A stretch of DNA of 64,000 bases from Paucimonas sp. (GCA_028292545.1 JAQGMC010000088.1:1-64000); one strand, 5' to 3'. Counted from the stretch's first letter, positions 9,182-18,705 are shown. Made by a program: numbers and translations. Notes: generated from the letters alone by a model not told the origin.

Positions 9182-10297
9182 TCAACGCTGGCCGGTATCG
9201 ATATTGCCGAACACACGTGATGCGCCTGCGGGCAGCGAACGCCAATACTGCTTGGGCGCGTTTACCTTTCCATCGAGCGCCAGCGCGGCTTGCCACGGCC
9301 AGCGCGGATTGGCCAGCATGCCGCGCGCCATCGCTATCGCATCGGCCTGTCCGTTGGCGATGATGGATTCAGCCTGGGCCGGTTCAGTAATCATGCCCAC
9401 CGCAATCACGGGCGCTTTCACTTCCTGCTTGATGGTTTCAGCCAGGTGCACCTGGTAACCAGGTCCGACTGTGATCTTCTGCGCCGGCGATAGTCCGCCC
9501 GAGGAAATGTGGAAAAAGTCACAGCCGCGGCGATCCAGTTCGCGGCACAGCACCACGCTTTGTTGTGGATCCCATCCGCCATCAACCCAGTCAGTGGCCG
9601 AGAGCCGGATGCCCAGCGCCATGCCGCTGCCGCAAGCTTCGCGCACGGCGTCGAACACGCGCAGCGGCAGGCGCATGCGGTTTTCCAGCGACCCGCCGTA
9701 TTCATCTTCGCGCCGGTTGGCAATCGGCGACAGGAACTGGTGCATCAGGTAACCATGCGCCATGTGCAATTCGATCGCATCGAGGCCAAGCCGGCGCGCG
9801 CGCACGGCAGCTTTGGCGAAATCCTCGACGACCTGGTCGATGTCGCTGGCTGTCATGGCGCGCGGCGCGGCTTCGTCGGTGCGCAGCGGCAGGGCAGAGG
9901 GCGCAAGCGGCGTCCAGCCACCCTGTTCGGCCGGTATCAGGCTGCCACCATCCCAAGGTGCACGGCTGGAGGCTTTGCGCCCGGCATGCGACAACTGGAT
10001 CGCCAGTGGAACCGGGGCCACGGCGCGCAAGTGTGCCAGCACGCCTGCCAGGGCCGCTTCATTGGCGTCACTGTACAGGCCCAGGCAGCCATAGGTGATG
10101 CGACCCTCGGCCGACACGCCGGTCGCCTCCAGGCACAGCAGGCCGGCGCCAGAAATGGCCAGGCTCCCCAGGTGCACTGTGTGCCAGTGCGTGGCGTTGC
10201 CGTCTTCAGCCGAGTACTGGCACATCGGCGCCACCAGGATCCGGTTTGCCAGCGATACCGGCCCGAGCTGCAGCGGTGCGAAAAGTCGTGATGCCAT
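9182..10297 (-). CDS. Old yellow enzyme family NADH:flavin oxidoreductase (YqjM/XenA-like)
   Basis: 371-residue FMN-dependent ene-reductase. Visible: opening LFAPLQLGPVSLANRI-APMCQYSA, where the Cys in PMCQYS is diagnostic of the thermophilic-like (YqjM/XenA) subclass; the SHAGRKAS substrate-site motif; the HMAHGYLMHQFLSP-NRR barrel strand; and VGMITEPAQAESIIANGQAD-IAMARGMLANPRW phosphate-binding motifs. It reduces activated C=C bonds of enals, enones or xenobiotics using NAD(P)H. ATG lies only 3 bp after the stop of the dienelactone-hydrolase gene, and AAGGTGAT within that gene's end serves as ribosome-binding site, so the two form an operon. Confidence 0.95.
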   Translation of the reverse strand: MASRLFAPLQLGPVSLANRILVAPMCQYSAEDGNATHWHTVHLGSLAISGAGLLCLEATGVSAEGRITYGCLGLYSDANEAALAGVLAHLRAVAPVPLAIQLSHAGRKASSRAPWDGGSLIPAEQGGWTPLAPSALPLRTDEAAPRAMTASDIDQVVEDFAKAAVRARRLGLDAIELHMAHGYLMHQFLSPIANRREDEYGGSLENRMRLPLRVFDAVREACGSGMALGIRLSATDWVDGGWDPQQSVVLCRELDRRGCDFFHISSGGLSPAQKITVGPGYQVHLAETIKQEVKAPVIAVGMITEPAQAESIIANGQADAIAMARGMLANPRWPWQAALALDGKVNAPKQYWRSLPAGASRVFGNIDTGQR

Positions 10298-10300
10298 CGT

Positions 10301-10996
10301 TTAAATCACCTTGCCCAGGAAGGAAAGCGACAAGCCGTGCGCCACAGCGGCCGCTTTCTGGTTGTAAGCCTTGCGGCCCCAGCAGTTGAAGCCATGGTCC
10401 ACCTCGGGATAGGTTTCGATCATTGCATTCTTGCGGTCCTTGAATGCCGCCTTGACTGCAGCCACCGCATCGGCCGGAATGTAGTTATCTTTTTCGGCGA
10501 AGTGGAACAGGATCGGGCATTTGATGCGCTCGGCCACATCCAGTTTGGTGTGGATGCCGCCGCCGTAGTAGCACACCGCGGCATCGACGCCGGCATGCGC
10601 GGCGCACTGGTAAGACAACAAGCCGCCCATGCAAAAGCCCAGCGACGCAACGCCGCCTTCCTGTTCCGGCAGGCCGCGCAACACTTGCACTGCGCGCACC
10701 ATGTCTTCCACCGCTTTCGGAAAGTCGAGGTCATTCATGTACTGGAATGCCTGCTTGCTCCCGGCTTCGTCATAGTCGAGGTCGACACCCGGCTTCATGC
10801 GCCAGAACACGTCCGGCGCCAGCACCACATAACCGTCCTGCGCATATTGGTCAGCCACTGCGCGGATATGGCTGTTGACGCCCCAGATTTCCTGGATCAG
10901 CAACAAGCCGGGGCCGCGGCCGGTTGGCGGCAGCGAAAGATAGCCTTTGAAATTGTTGCCGTTGGCAGTGTCGATGTCGATCCAGTGCGCGTTCAT
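10301..10996 (-). CDS. Dienelactone hydrolase family protein
   Basis: 231-residue alpha/beta hydrolase. Visible: the LLLIQEIWGVNSHIRAVADQYA segment, nucleophile elbow GFCMGG with Cys near residue 122, and a late DHGF motif supplying the His of the Cys-Asp-His triad. These enzymes hydrolyse dienelactones or related esters; the true substrate is unknown. The start is fixed by CAGGAGAATTC just before ATG 10996; a longer upstream reading adds 25 residues without homology. First gene of a two-gene operon with the ene-reductase. The region to the next divergent gene (10997-11203) should hold both promoters. Confidence 0.93.
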   Translation of the reverse strand: MNAHWIDIDTANGNNFKGYLSLPPTGRGPGLLLIQEIWGVNSHIRAVADQYAQDGYVVLAPDVFWRMKPGVDLDYDEAGSKQAFQYMNDLDFPKAVEDMVRAVQVLRGLPEQEGGVASLGFCMGGLLSYQCAAHAGVDAAVCYYGGGIHTKLDVAERIKCPILFHFAEKDNYIPADAVAAVKAAFKDRKNAMIETYPEVDHGFNCWGRKAYNQKAAAVAHGLSLSFLGKVI

Positions 10997-11203
10997 GAAT
11001 TCTCCTGTATGCGTTGTTGTTGACCGTTGGCCGGTTTGGGCCGAGCGAAATGCGGTGACTGTGCTGCGCATGCAAGCTGTTCTAGTGAAGGCCCGGCGCG
11101 AGCGGCCTCATTGTAAGCCTGATGCCGGCAGCTTGCCCTGACCCTGCCAGCCCGAGCGCCCGGGGTTACACTTCATCATGCCAGCCAAGCAAAAGGAGAC
11201 TGC

Positions 11204-11809
11204 ATGCTCAAGGTTTATTCCATCGATGGCATTACCCCCGTGGTTGACCCAACCGCCTATGTGCATCCGTCGGCCATCCTGATTGGCGACGTGATTGTCG
11301 GGCCGCATTGCTATATCGGTCCCGCGGCAAGCCTGCGCGGTGATTTCGGCCGCCTCGTGATTGAAGAGGGCGCGAATGTCCAGGACACCTGCGTGCTGCA
11401 CGGTTTTCCCGGCACCGACACCATCGTCGGCATGGAGGGCCATATCGGCCACGGCGCCGTGCTGCATGGCTGCCAGGTCGGCCGCAATAGTTTGGTCGGC
11501 ATGAATTCGGTCGTGATGGATGGCGCAATCATTGGCGAGGATTGCATCGTCGCGGCCATGGCCTTCGTCAAAGCTGGCATGGTGGTGCCGGCACGCAGCC
11601 TGGTGGTTGGCACGCCGGCGCGCATCCTGCGCCAAGTCACGGATGAGGAATTGGCCTGGAAAGCAGATGGCACCCGTGGATATCAGCAATTGACACGACG
11701 CTCGCTGGCCAGCATGCGTGAAGTGGCACCGCTGGCGGCGGTGGAACCGGGCCGGGCGCGCCTGGACCTTGGCGTTCTTGAGCCGCTTTACAAAGTGAAA
11801 GGGAAATAA
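11204..11809 (+). CDS. Gamma-carbonic-anhydrase-like hexapeptide protein (PaaY/CaiE family)
   Basis: 201 residues of left-handed beta-helix repeats: [60 protein letters not shown] and [27 protein letters not shown]. The histidines in LHGF, HIGH and LHGC match the zinc-binding pattern of gamma-type carbonic anhydrases. The C-terminal [10 protein letters not shown] extension matches the PaaY/CaiE subgroup (phenylacetate or carnitine operons), where PaaY acts as a thioesterase. No paa or cai genes are nearby, so the specific role is open. AAAGGAGACTGC precedes the ATG. Confidence 0.9.
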   Translation: MLKVYSIDGITPVVDPTAYVHPSAILIGDVIVGPHCYIGPAASLRGDFGRLVIEEGANVQDTCVLHGFPGTDTIVGMEGHIGHGAVLHGCQVGRNSLVGMNSVVMDGAIIGEDCIVAAMAFVKAGMVVPARSLVVGTPARILRQVTDEELAWKADGTRGYQQLTRRSLASMREVAPLAAVEPGRARLDLGVLEPLYKVKGK

Positions 11810-12063
11810 GGGTAAAAGGGGCCGGAGCACTTAGAATTACACCGCTTCAAGGGCAGAACATTTTTCCACTGGATAATTTTTCAAGTGGAGGCTAAAGTTC
11901 GCCCGAGAACAGAAAATTAGGCAAGGAGTCCGCACCACCGTTCGTTAAACGCACACTTTTTGCTGTTGATCAAAATTTCTTTTTGGTAAATCCTGTGGCC
12001 GTGGAGCAATAATCTCTACGTCGGGAGGCGTTCTGCCGCCCCTTACCTTCCACAGGAGCCAAC

Positions 12064-12906
12064 ATGCCAAACTTCGCCCAACCTTCCGCCGCTTTCGCCG
12101 CCGCTTCCACCTACGCTTCACAATCGGGTTCTCCCGCCACAGTGTCCCAAGCTTCCGAGGCGCTGCCGGTCGAGCGGTTGCCGTTCACGGTGCGGGTTGT
12201 GCGGACCGACTCCGAACTTTACAAAGCAGTGCATATTCGCCACTCGGCCTACATGCGGCACGTGCCAGGCTTGGCCGAGACCCTGGCCGACCCGGAGCAG
12301 ATGGACCATGAGAAGGGTGTCGTGGTCCTGCTGGCTGAGTCCCGTTTGGACGGCACACCGTTGGGAACCATGCGCATCCAGACCAATGCCTACCGCCCAC
12401 TGACCCTGGAAAAATCCGTATCGCTGCCGCTCGAACTGGCCGAACGTTCGCTCGCAGAAGCAACGCGTCTTGGTATTACTGCAGACCGCGTCGGCCGCAT
12501 GGTAAAAACCGCCTTGTTCAAAGCCTTTTTCCTTTACTGCCAACAACAGGGTGTGGAATGGATGGTTATTGCGGGTCGTTCGCCAATCGATCGTATGTAT
12601 GATCGCCTGCTGTTCTCGGATGTTTATCCGGAAATGGGCTATATCCCCTTGGCTCACGCGGGCAATATGCCGCATCGCATCCTGTCATTTGAAGTCGGCA
12701 CTGCGCGCCAGCGTTGGCAGGAAGCAGGTCATTCGCTCTTCGATTTTGTGTTCATGACGCAACATCCTGATATTGACGTCAGTGTTGCTGGAAACGAGCC
12801 CACAATGAACGTCGAGCCGCGTTCGGTTAAAGCCGTCAAGCCGATACATGCGATTAACCCGTTTGCTGAACACGTTTCTGAAACTGCCCAGTACGCGCTT
12901 CAGTGA
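12064..12906 (+). CDS. FeeM-like N-acyl amino acid synthase
   Basis: 280 residues. After a disordered Ala/Ser-rich 38-residue leader comes a GNAT-type acyltransferase core related to FeeM and AHL synthases: FTVRVVRTDSELYKAVHIRHSAYM, an acidic DPEQMDHEKGVVVLLAE segment, LGTMRIQTNAYRPL, EATRLGI, then ALFKAFFLYCQQQGVEWMVIAGRSPIDRMYDRLLFSDV. FeeM enzymes join acyl-ACP chains to tyrosine or related amino acids. CACAGGAGCCAAC precedes the ATG. A 254-bp AT-richer leader upstream suggests its own promoter. The next gene on the same strand encodes a GGDEF-EAL protein. Family call is from motif order and residue pattern; the substrate is not deducible. Confidence 0.8.
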   Translation: MPNFAQPSAAFAAASTYASQSGSPATVSQASEALPVERLPFTVRVVRTDSELYKAVHIRHSAYMRHVPGLAETLADPEQMDHEKGVVVLLAESRLDGTPLGTMRIQTNAYRPLTLEKSVSLPLELAERSLAEATRLGITADRVGRMVKTALFKAFFLYCQQQGVEWMVIAGRSPIDRMYDRLLFSDVYPEMGYIPLAHAGNMPHRILSFEVGTARQRWQEAGHSLFDFVFMTQHPDIDVSVAGNEPTMNVEPRSVKAVKPIHAINPFAEHVSETAQYALQ

Positions 12907-13058
12907 GCCGGCTTCCACGCGAGAAGCAAGCTTCTATGGGAGAATCGGTTCGGGCGATAAGCGACCATAATAATACCGTCGTCCCAACGCTTTCGCGGTA
13001 ATAAAACGGTTTTGAGTTAACCTTCAGAACCGAATCTTTAAGCCGGAGAAAACGGCAG

Positions 13059-16031
13059 ATGCTTCCAATGCGAAACCGAATTCTTCAACGCTTGCATGCG
13101 CTCAGTCATTTAGCGACTGATCGGCATGAACGCCTTTTGTTTTGGGTGTCAACCTGGCTGCTCCCGATCCTGATCGGCCTGCTGTCGCTGTGGGCACTGG
13201 TGGGCTGGGACGCGTTTTACGGTTCCACGGGGGCACAGCCGCTACAGGTGCGAGTGACCAGCGGCGCGCACCTCACGCCAACGCAGGCGCTCGCGGGCTT
13301 GTATGGCCAGCGCCCGGCACGCGACTTTGACTCGAAGTTATCCGAAGATCCATTCTGGTTTGGATTCAGCCGCAATGGCGGCTTTGGCCCTGCGGTATTC
13401 GAATTTACCTCGCGCCATGCAGTGTCGATCGCTTGCTGGGACGCCGACACCCTGGTCAAGCTGGGCGAGGCCGACCAGGCTCGCACTACCGGCGGCATGG
13501 CTCGCGCCAAGGCTGGTTTCGCGCTGCATGCCGATGGCGGCGCCAACAACTACCTGTGCCGCGCCCGTTTCGTCGGGCCCGCCCGCCAGAGCGTCCAGCA
13601 ATGGACGCTTTCCGATTTCGTCGCCTCGTCCCAGGAATTCCACCGCAACGCCGGCTTGCTCGACGGCGGCATCCTGCTGCTGGCCGCTTTCGTGCTGGTT
13701 TCGGCAGCCGTGTTGCGCAAGGGCACCTATGTGCTGTTTGCGGCTTGGCTGATCATCAACCTGCGCATGGGTTCGCTGTCCGCAGGCTGGGATACGCAAT
13801 GGCTCGGTCGCGCCGTGCCGGTCGAATGGCTGGGCCAGATGCGGCTGTTGACGGTGTCGCTGTATTACGTGTTGACGGTCACGCTGTTTTCCAACCTGTT
13901 CCGCGACGACCTGGAGCATGTGGGTTTCCGACCGCTATTGCGCTTTGCGCAGTTGACTTGCGTGCCGCTGGTGGCCTTGTCTGTGATGTTGTCGTATCGC
14001 GACTTCCTGCCGCTGATCTGGGTGTCGACCGCGGTCAGCAGTTGCTTCCTGGTGTTTTTCCTGGTGCGCATCCTGATGCTGCGGCGCTCGCCGGTGGCAT
14101 GGTGGTATAGCGCTTCCATTTTTGTCGCGCTTTTTGCCAGCCTGTATGAAGTGTTGTCTGCCGCGCTGGGCGTGAAGGCCTTGCTCGGTGCGCTCAACAG
14201 CGTGACTGCCGCGCTCGCGTCGAGCCTGTTGGCGGCGCTGGCTATCGCCGAACAGGTGCGGCAGGAGCAGCAGCGGCGCCAGGAAATGCAGGAAGAGCTG
14301 GCCCATACCTATGAAGCGATTCCAATCGGCCTGTTCACCCTTGATAACAACGGCACCTATCTTTCGGTGAACCCGGCAATTACCGACATGCTGGGGTCGG
14401 CCGCCGCACCGGGCAAAAGCTGGCGCGACTTTTTCGGGCCGGCTGCCTGGATCGCCCTGCACGACCTGGTGCGCCAGAAGCGTGACGGCGAGCTCGACTT
14501 CGACGGTCCGGCGGCACCCGGCGCACCAGAAGGACAGCTGCGGCGCTTCCACGTCAAGGCGACGATGGCGCGCGGCAAGATTGAAGGTTCGCTGCAGGAT
14601 GTGACGCAACAGGCGCGTGCCCACGCCGAGCTGGAATTCATGGCCAGCAACGATCCGCTGACCAAGGTATTGAACCGGCATGGCATTGAAAAAGCGCTGC
14701 AGCAAGCAATTGAAAACTGTTCCGATCGCAATCCGCTGGCGCTGGCCTATCTTGACCTGGACCGATTCAAACTGATTAACGATTTGTACGGCCATGCGGC
14801 GGGCGACGAAGTACTGCGCCAGGTGACCACACGCGTGGCCGGCATGTTGAGCGGTAACCACCAGATCGGCCGCGTGGGTGGCGATGAATTCGTCATTGTG
14901 CTGCCCGATACCTCGATATCGCTGGCATCCTGGATTTGCCGCGGCATTGTCGAGCGCCTGGGCAGCGAACCCTACCGCATCGGTGAAAAGGCGTTCCAGG
15001 TGCGTGGATCGATCGGCTTGCTGGAACTGGGGCCCGATGCACAGATTCGCGACGCGCTGTCGACTGCGGACCGCGCCTGCCGCGAAGCGAAGTCTGGCAA
15101 CCATGAAGGCTTGCTGGTACTGGAAAAGAATGCCTCGGCCATGCATGACCGCCAGGCTGAGCGGCGCCTGGTAGAGCGGCTGTCGACCGGCATGGCGCCG
15201 GAAGGCTTGTTCCTGGAAATGCAGCCCATCATGTCGCTGACTGCGCCGCTGAGTTCGCTCAATTTCGAAGTCTTGCTGCGCATGCGTGATACCGACGGCA
15301 GCGTGATTCCTGCCACACGCGTGATCAGCGCCGCCGAGCACAGCGGTCGCACCGGCGTGGTCGACCGCTGGGTCATGCAAACCCTGCTCGACTGGCTGAC
15401 TGAAAACCGCAGCCGCTTGCCCAGCACCCAGTTTGTCTGCATGAACCTGTCCGGCGCCTCGCTCAATGACGAACGCTTCGCCCAGGATGCGGCAGCGATG
15501 CTGCAGCGGCATGCGGCCGTGGCTTCACGCCTGTGCATTGAAATCACCGAGAGCGTGGCCCTGCGAGACCTGCAGAACACACGCCGCTTCATCGACAAGG
15601 TGCGCGACCAGGGCGCGCGGGTCGCGCTCGACGACTTTGGCGCCGGCTATACCTCTTTCTCCTACCTGAAAGACTTGCCGGCCGATGTGCTGAAAATCGA
15701 CGGCAGCTTTGTCGTCAACATGAACCGCCATCCCGCCAATGTGGCGATCGTCGAAGCGATCGTGGCGCTGGCCAAGAACCTTGGCATGAAGACCATCGCC
15801 GAATGGGCGGAGGATTTCGCCACCGTTCGCACGCTGGCTGAAACCGGTGTGGACTATGTGCAGGGTTTCGCCATTGCCCGCTCGCAGTCGCCCGAGGCAC
15901 TGTTGGCAGCAACCTCCGCTGCCAGCTTCATTGCCGACCCCAAGCTGCTCGAATATGTGCGTGCGCTCGAAGCCGGGGGCGACTTGCCCGGCGCGCCGGT
16001 AGACCTCGCAAAATATCGCGGTTTGCACTGA
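13059..16031 (+). CDS. Membrane GGDEF-EAL protein (7TM - PAS - GGDEF - EAL)
   Basis: 990 residues. Order: one TM helix (about 27-48); a periplasmic domain to about 200; a seven-helix membrane block (about 205-400) resembling 7TMR-DISM receptors; a short coiled coil (RQEQQRRQEMQEELAHTYEA); a PAS domain (IPIGLFTLDNNGTYLSVNPAITDMLG); a GGDEF domain with intact RVGGDEF at 607-611; and an EAL domain in which the signature reads EVLLR at 737, with DDFGAGYTSFSYLKDLPADVLKIDGSFV later. The GGDEF site looks competent for c-di-GMP synthesis. The EAL signature is EVL, common in active members, so the net direction is uncertain. It lies 152 bp downstream of the FeeM-like gene on the same strand. Confidence 0.95.
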   Translation: MLPMRNRILQRLHALSHLATDRHERLLFWVSTWLLPILIGLLSLWALVGWDAFYGSTGAQPLQVRVTSGAHLTPTQALAGLYGQRPARDFDSKLSEDPFWFGFSRNGGFGPAVFEFTSRHAVSIACWDADTLVKLGEADQARTTGGMARAKAGFALHADGGANNYLCRARFVGPARQSVQQWTLSDFVASSQEFHRNAGLLDGGILLLAAFVLVSAAVLRKGTYVLFAAWLIINLRMGSLSAGWDTQWLGRAVPVEWLGQMRLLTVSLYYVLTVTLFSNLFRDDLEHVGFRPLLRFAQLTCVPLVALSVMLSYRDFLPLIWVSTAVSSCFLVFFLVRILMLRRSPVAWWYSASIFVALFASLYEVLSAALGVKALLGALNSVTAALASSLLAALAIAEQVRQEQQRRQEMQEELAHTYEAIPIGLFTLDNNGTYLSVNPAITDMLGSAAAPGKSWRDFFGPAAWIALHDLVRQKRDGELDFDGPAAPGAPEGQLRRFHVKATMARGKIEGSLQDVTQQARAHAELEFMASNDPLTKVLNRHGIEKALQQAIENCSDRNPLALAYLDLDRFKLINDLYGHAAGDEVLRQVTTRVAGMLSGNHQIGRVGGDEFVIVLPDTSISLASWICRGIVERLGSEPYRIGEKAFQVRGSIGLLELGPDAQIRDALSTADRACREAKSGNHEGLLVLEKNASAMHDRQAERRLVERLSTGMAPEGLFLEMQPIMSLTAPLSSLNFEVLLRMRDTDGSVIPATRVISAAEHSGRTGVVDRWVMQTLLDWLTENRSRLPSTQFVCMNLSGASLNDERFAQDAAAMLQRHAAVASRLCIEITESVALRDLQNTRRFIDKVRDQGARVALDDFGAGYTSFSYLKDLPADVLKIDGSFVVNMNRHPANVAIVEAIVALAKNLGMKTIAEWAEDFATVRTLAETGVDYVQGFAIARSQSPEALLAATSAASFIADPKLLEYVRALEAGGDLPGAPVDLAKYRGLH

Positions 16032-16237
16032 CAGTTCACCGCGCCGCGCAGACAAGCAGTCACCTGATTCGGTTGCTTTGGGTGCCAGCGCGGCAACTGT
16101 GTTGTATCGCACCGAAATTTTTCAACTCGTTACTTTCGACTCCTTGATCCCCGCGCCTGCGCGACCGTATAGTCACATTGCCGCTGGACAATTCTCCACG
16201 GCAAACCGGAAACCAGGCAGTGGAGCAAGGACGAAAC

Positions 16238-16534
16238 ATGCAAGTGCGTTTTGCAAATCGCGACGAGTTCGCGTGGGGCAAGGGAGAGGGCGCATACGAA
16301 CCAGGCGACAGCCTGGAAATCGGTGTAGCCAAGGCAGAACAAGCTGGATTCCGGCCTGGCTGTAATGGATATTCAGCATTCATCACGGCGTTTTCCAGGC
16401 GCATCCGCCAATACCAGGATTCATCCCGTGGCCAGCCGGCGCAAGCCGGGCAGGAGGCGAAGCGGGCGGCCAACGACAGCATGCAAACTGCCAAGCGCGC
16501 TGCCAACGAGGGCTTGCAAGTAGCCGCAAACTGA
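16238..16534 (+). CDS. Small protein with a C-terminal AKRAAN repeat
   Basis: 98 residues beginning MQVRFANRDEFAWGKGEGAYEPGD, with GGAGCAAGGA 8 bp before the ATG. The last ~30 residues are an Ala/Lys/Asn-rich repeat (QEAKRAANDS then QTAKRAANEG), probably a short amphipathic helix. No family recognised. It sits between the GGDEF-EAL gene and a convergent Nudix gene and fills otherwise empty sequence. The ribosome-binding site and the regular repeat argue for a real gene, but a chance frame in GC-rich DNA cannot be excluded. Confidence 0.45.
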   Translation: MQVRFANRDEFAWGKGEGAYEPGDSLEIGVAKAEQAGFRPGCNGYSAFITAFSRRIRQYQDSSRGQPAQAGQEAKRAANDSMQTAKRAANEGLQVAAN

Positions 16535-16587
16535 GCCGGGCAGGCGGCACGCCGGGCAGGCGGCATGCCGCAACGGCGTGGCCAGCG

Positions 16588-17034
16588 CTACCAGTCCAGG
16601 GCCAGCAGTTGTGCCGCCATGCGCGGCGCGCATAAACGGCTGACTTGATCGCGACTGGCCCAGCAATAGCGATCCATCTCCGGCACCGGTTCGCCGGTGC
16701 GGTGGTGCGGAAAATGACTGGTGCAGCGCAGCCCGTCGAGGTTGTCGAAACCATCCGGCGCGCGCAAGCGAAAAAGGTGCAGCATCTTGTCGCGCCGGTA
16801 TTCAAACAGGCCCAGGTCCTCGAACAGGGAATCGTCGAAGGCCAGGCCCATTTCCTCCATCAATTCGCGCCTGGCCGCCTCCAGCGCAGTCTCGCCTTCG
16901 TCTTGCAAACCTTTGGGAATGTCCCAGTGGCTGGTATGGGTTGCATGGCCAAGCAGCAGTTCGCGGCGCGCATTGACGACCAGCGTCCCGCAGGACACTG
17001 GCTTGTTCCGCTTGTTGTCGGTGTTCGCGGTCAT
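16588..17034 (-). CDS. Nudix hydrolase
   Basis: About 148 residues with a complete Nudix box: GLQDEGETALEAARRELMEE followed by MG, matching G-x5-E-x7-REL-x-EE-x-G. The opening CGTLVVNARRELLLGHATHTSHWDIPKG is typical of (di)nucleoside-polyphosphate or RNA-cap pyrophosphohydrolase relatives. Start uncertain: ATG 17034 has AGAAG 5 bp upstream; an ATG at 17070 and a TTG at 17082 would add 12 or 16 residues. Divergent from the Bug receptor at 17.2 kb. Substrate not predictable from sequence. Confidence 0.88.
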   Translation of the reverse strand: MTANTDNKRNKPVSCGTLVVNARRELLLGHATHTSHWDIPKGLQDEGETALEAARRELMEEMGLAFDDSLFEDLGLFEYRRDKMLHLFRLRAPDGFDNLDGLRCTSHFPHHRTGEPVPEMDRYCWASRDQVSRLCAPRMAAQLLALDW

Positions 17035-17194
17035 TGCAGCTTCTGGTTCGAAAGAGGAAGGCTCAAGCATAACCGTTCGCAAGCTCTCGTATAAACTGTC
17101 CCGGCTGACAATATCGAAGCTTGGGCCGACGGGTTTGCCCCTCGCGAATATCGCGCGGCACCAGTCCCGCCCCGGGGGATAAAAGGAGACTGTC

Positions 17195-18160
17195 TTGATC
17201 GCCGTGCGCCATTTTTGCTTTCTGCTGTTGACTGCCGTGCTGGCATGGCCGGTCCTGGCTCGCGCCGACTATCCTGAAAAGCCAATCCATTTCATTGTGC
17301 CCTTTGCCGCCGGCACCGCGACCGACCAGTTGGCGCGCGTGCTGGGCCAGGCCATGTCCATCAATACCGGACAACAGGTGGTGATCGACAACAAGCCGGG
17401 CGCGAATGCCTTCATTGGCGCTGAAGCTGCGGCGCGCGCGCCAGCCGATGGCTACACAGTCTTCATTTCGACCAACACCACGCATGCAGCGGCGCAGCAC
17501 CTGTTCCGCAAACTGCCCTATGACCCGGTGAAGGATTTCGCGCCTGTCACGGGGCTTGGCAAAGGCGGGCAAGTGCTGGTGATCAGCAGCAGCGCGCCAT
17601 TCAAGACCGTAGCCGAGCTGGTCGCGCATGCGAAAAGCAATCCGGGCAAGCTCAGTTTCGGCAGCGGCAGCTCATCAAGCCGCGTTGCGGGCGAACTGTT
17701 CCAGCAAATGGCGGGCATTGAATTGCTGCATGTGCCCTACAAGAGCAATACATTCGCCGTGACCGACCTGCTCGGCGGCCAAATCCAGTTGATGATCACC
17801 GACACCGCCACCGGCATACCGCACATCAAGAGCGGCAAGCTGCGTGCGCTCGGTTATTCGACACGGACCCGCTCGTCGCTGTTGCCGGACTTGCCCACCA
17901 TCGACGAGGCCGGCGTCAAGGGTTACGACATCGGATACTGGTTCGCCGCCTGGGTGCCGGCCAGGACGCCTGCGCCAGTCGTGAAACGGCTCAACGACTT
18001 GCTGGCGGCTGCCGCCCGTTCCCCGCAAGCCGCCAGTTTCTACGCTGCTTCGGGCACCGACCTGTTCCTGACCTCGCCAGCGGAGCTGGCGCAGTTCCAG
18101 GCCAGCGAGGCAAACAAATGGGGCGAGATCATTCGCAAGGCGGGCATCGCAAAGGAATAG
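17195..18160 (+). CDS. Bug/TctC-family periplasmic solute-binding protein
   Basis: 321 residues: Sec signal (FCFLLLTAVLAWPVLARA), YPEKPIHFIVPFAAGTATDQLARVL, DNKPGANAFIGAEAAARAPADGYT, then HVPYKSNTFAVTDLLGGQIQLM. Binds small organic anions in the periplasm, with ligand unknown. The start is TTG 17195, set by AAAAGGAGA ending 5-6 bp upstream; no ATG is available at the signal peptide. It is an orphan receptor without membrane transporter genes. A lipoprotein gene follows 68 bp later. Confidence 0.92.
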   Translation: MIAVRHFCFLLLTAVLAWPVLARADYPEKPIHFIVPFAAGTATDQLARVLGQAMSINTGQQVVIDNKPGANAFIGAEAAARAPADGYTVFISTNTTHAAAQHLFRKLPYDPVKDFAPVTGLGKGGQVLVISSSAPFKTVAELVAHAKSNPGKLSFGSGSSSSRVAGELFQQMAGIELLHVPYKSNTFAVTDLLGGQIQLMITDTATGIPHIKSGKLRALGYSTRTRSSLLPDLPTIDEAGVKGYDIGYWFAAWVPARTPAPVVKRLNDLLAAAARSPQAASFYAASGTDLFLTSPAELAQFQASEANKWGEIIRKAGIAKE

Positions 18161-18228
18161 CATGATGGGGGATAAGCGCGGGGCCAGGCGCGGCGCGGTG
18201 CCGTGGTCGCTTCGCAACGGATCCCGTC

Positions 18229-18705
18229 ATGAAGCTGCGTTGGTCACTTCCGCTTTGCCTGGTATTGCTGTGCGCCTGCAGCAGCAAGCCGCCGCTCGCG
18301 CCTGCGGTCGCCATCTCGGAAGTCGCGCAGGATGTGCGCGTGGGGGCGGCCCGCTCCTTCGAGAATTGCGCCTGGTATCCGGATAGCGCCGGATTCTCGA
18401 CGCCGACTGGCGCGGTGCGGCGTGAAGGGCAACTGGTTTTGATGGACCAGGCGCTGTTGTGGGGGCAATTCGACTTGTCTTCCGGCTTGTTCCGGGTGGG
18501 CCGTAAAATCCCGTTCGCCCAGATCCGCAGCTTGGCCCTGGCGCAGAAGGAGGGCGGGCAACGCATCGTGGTGCAAGACAATAACGGTCGCGTGGATTCG
18601 TTCGCGATCGAACGCCACGCCGAGCGGCGGCGCGAGCCAGCGGCCGCGGATCCTGCCGCCACCACCGATGCGTGGCGCACGCTGCTGGCCCAACTGGGCA
18701 TGTAA
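18229..18705 (+). CDS. Putative lipoprotein of unknown function
   Basis: 158 residues. Short signal peptide MKLRWSLPLCLVLLCAC ends in a lipobox-like LCAC, with the Cys near residue 17. The mature part has a beta-rich patch (GQLVLMDQALLWGQFDLSSGLFRVGRKIPFAQIRSLAL) resembling small PH-like folds, then a charged low-complexity tail. ATG 18229 is 13 bp after a GGATCCCGTC stretch with only a weak ribosome-binding site; upstream in-frame starts lack a signal peptide. No family recognised. It may share a transcript with the Bug receptor. Confidence 0.7.
   Translation: MKLRWSLPLCLVLLCACSSKPPLAPAVAISEVAQDVRVGAARSFENCAWYPDSAGFSTPTGAVRREGQLVLMDQALLWGQFDLSSGLFRVGRKIPFAQIRSLALAQKEGGQRIVVQDNNGRVDSFAIERHAERRREPAAADPAATTDAWRTLLAQLGM

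Noticed and set aside
11893-11920. TAAAGTTC resembling a flagellar sigma28 -35 box upstream of the FeeM-like gene
   Set aside because: No GCCGATAA-like -10 at the required 11-bp spacing.
13935-15512. 525-codon minus-strand frame
   Set aside because: Antisense shadow of the GGDEF-EAL gene.
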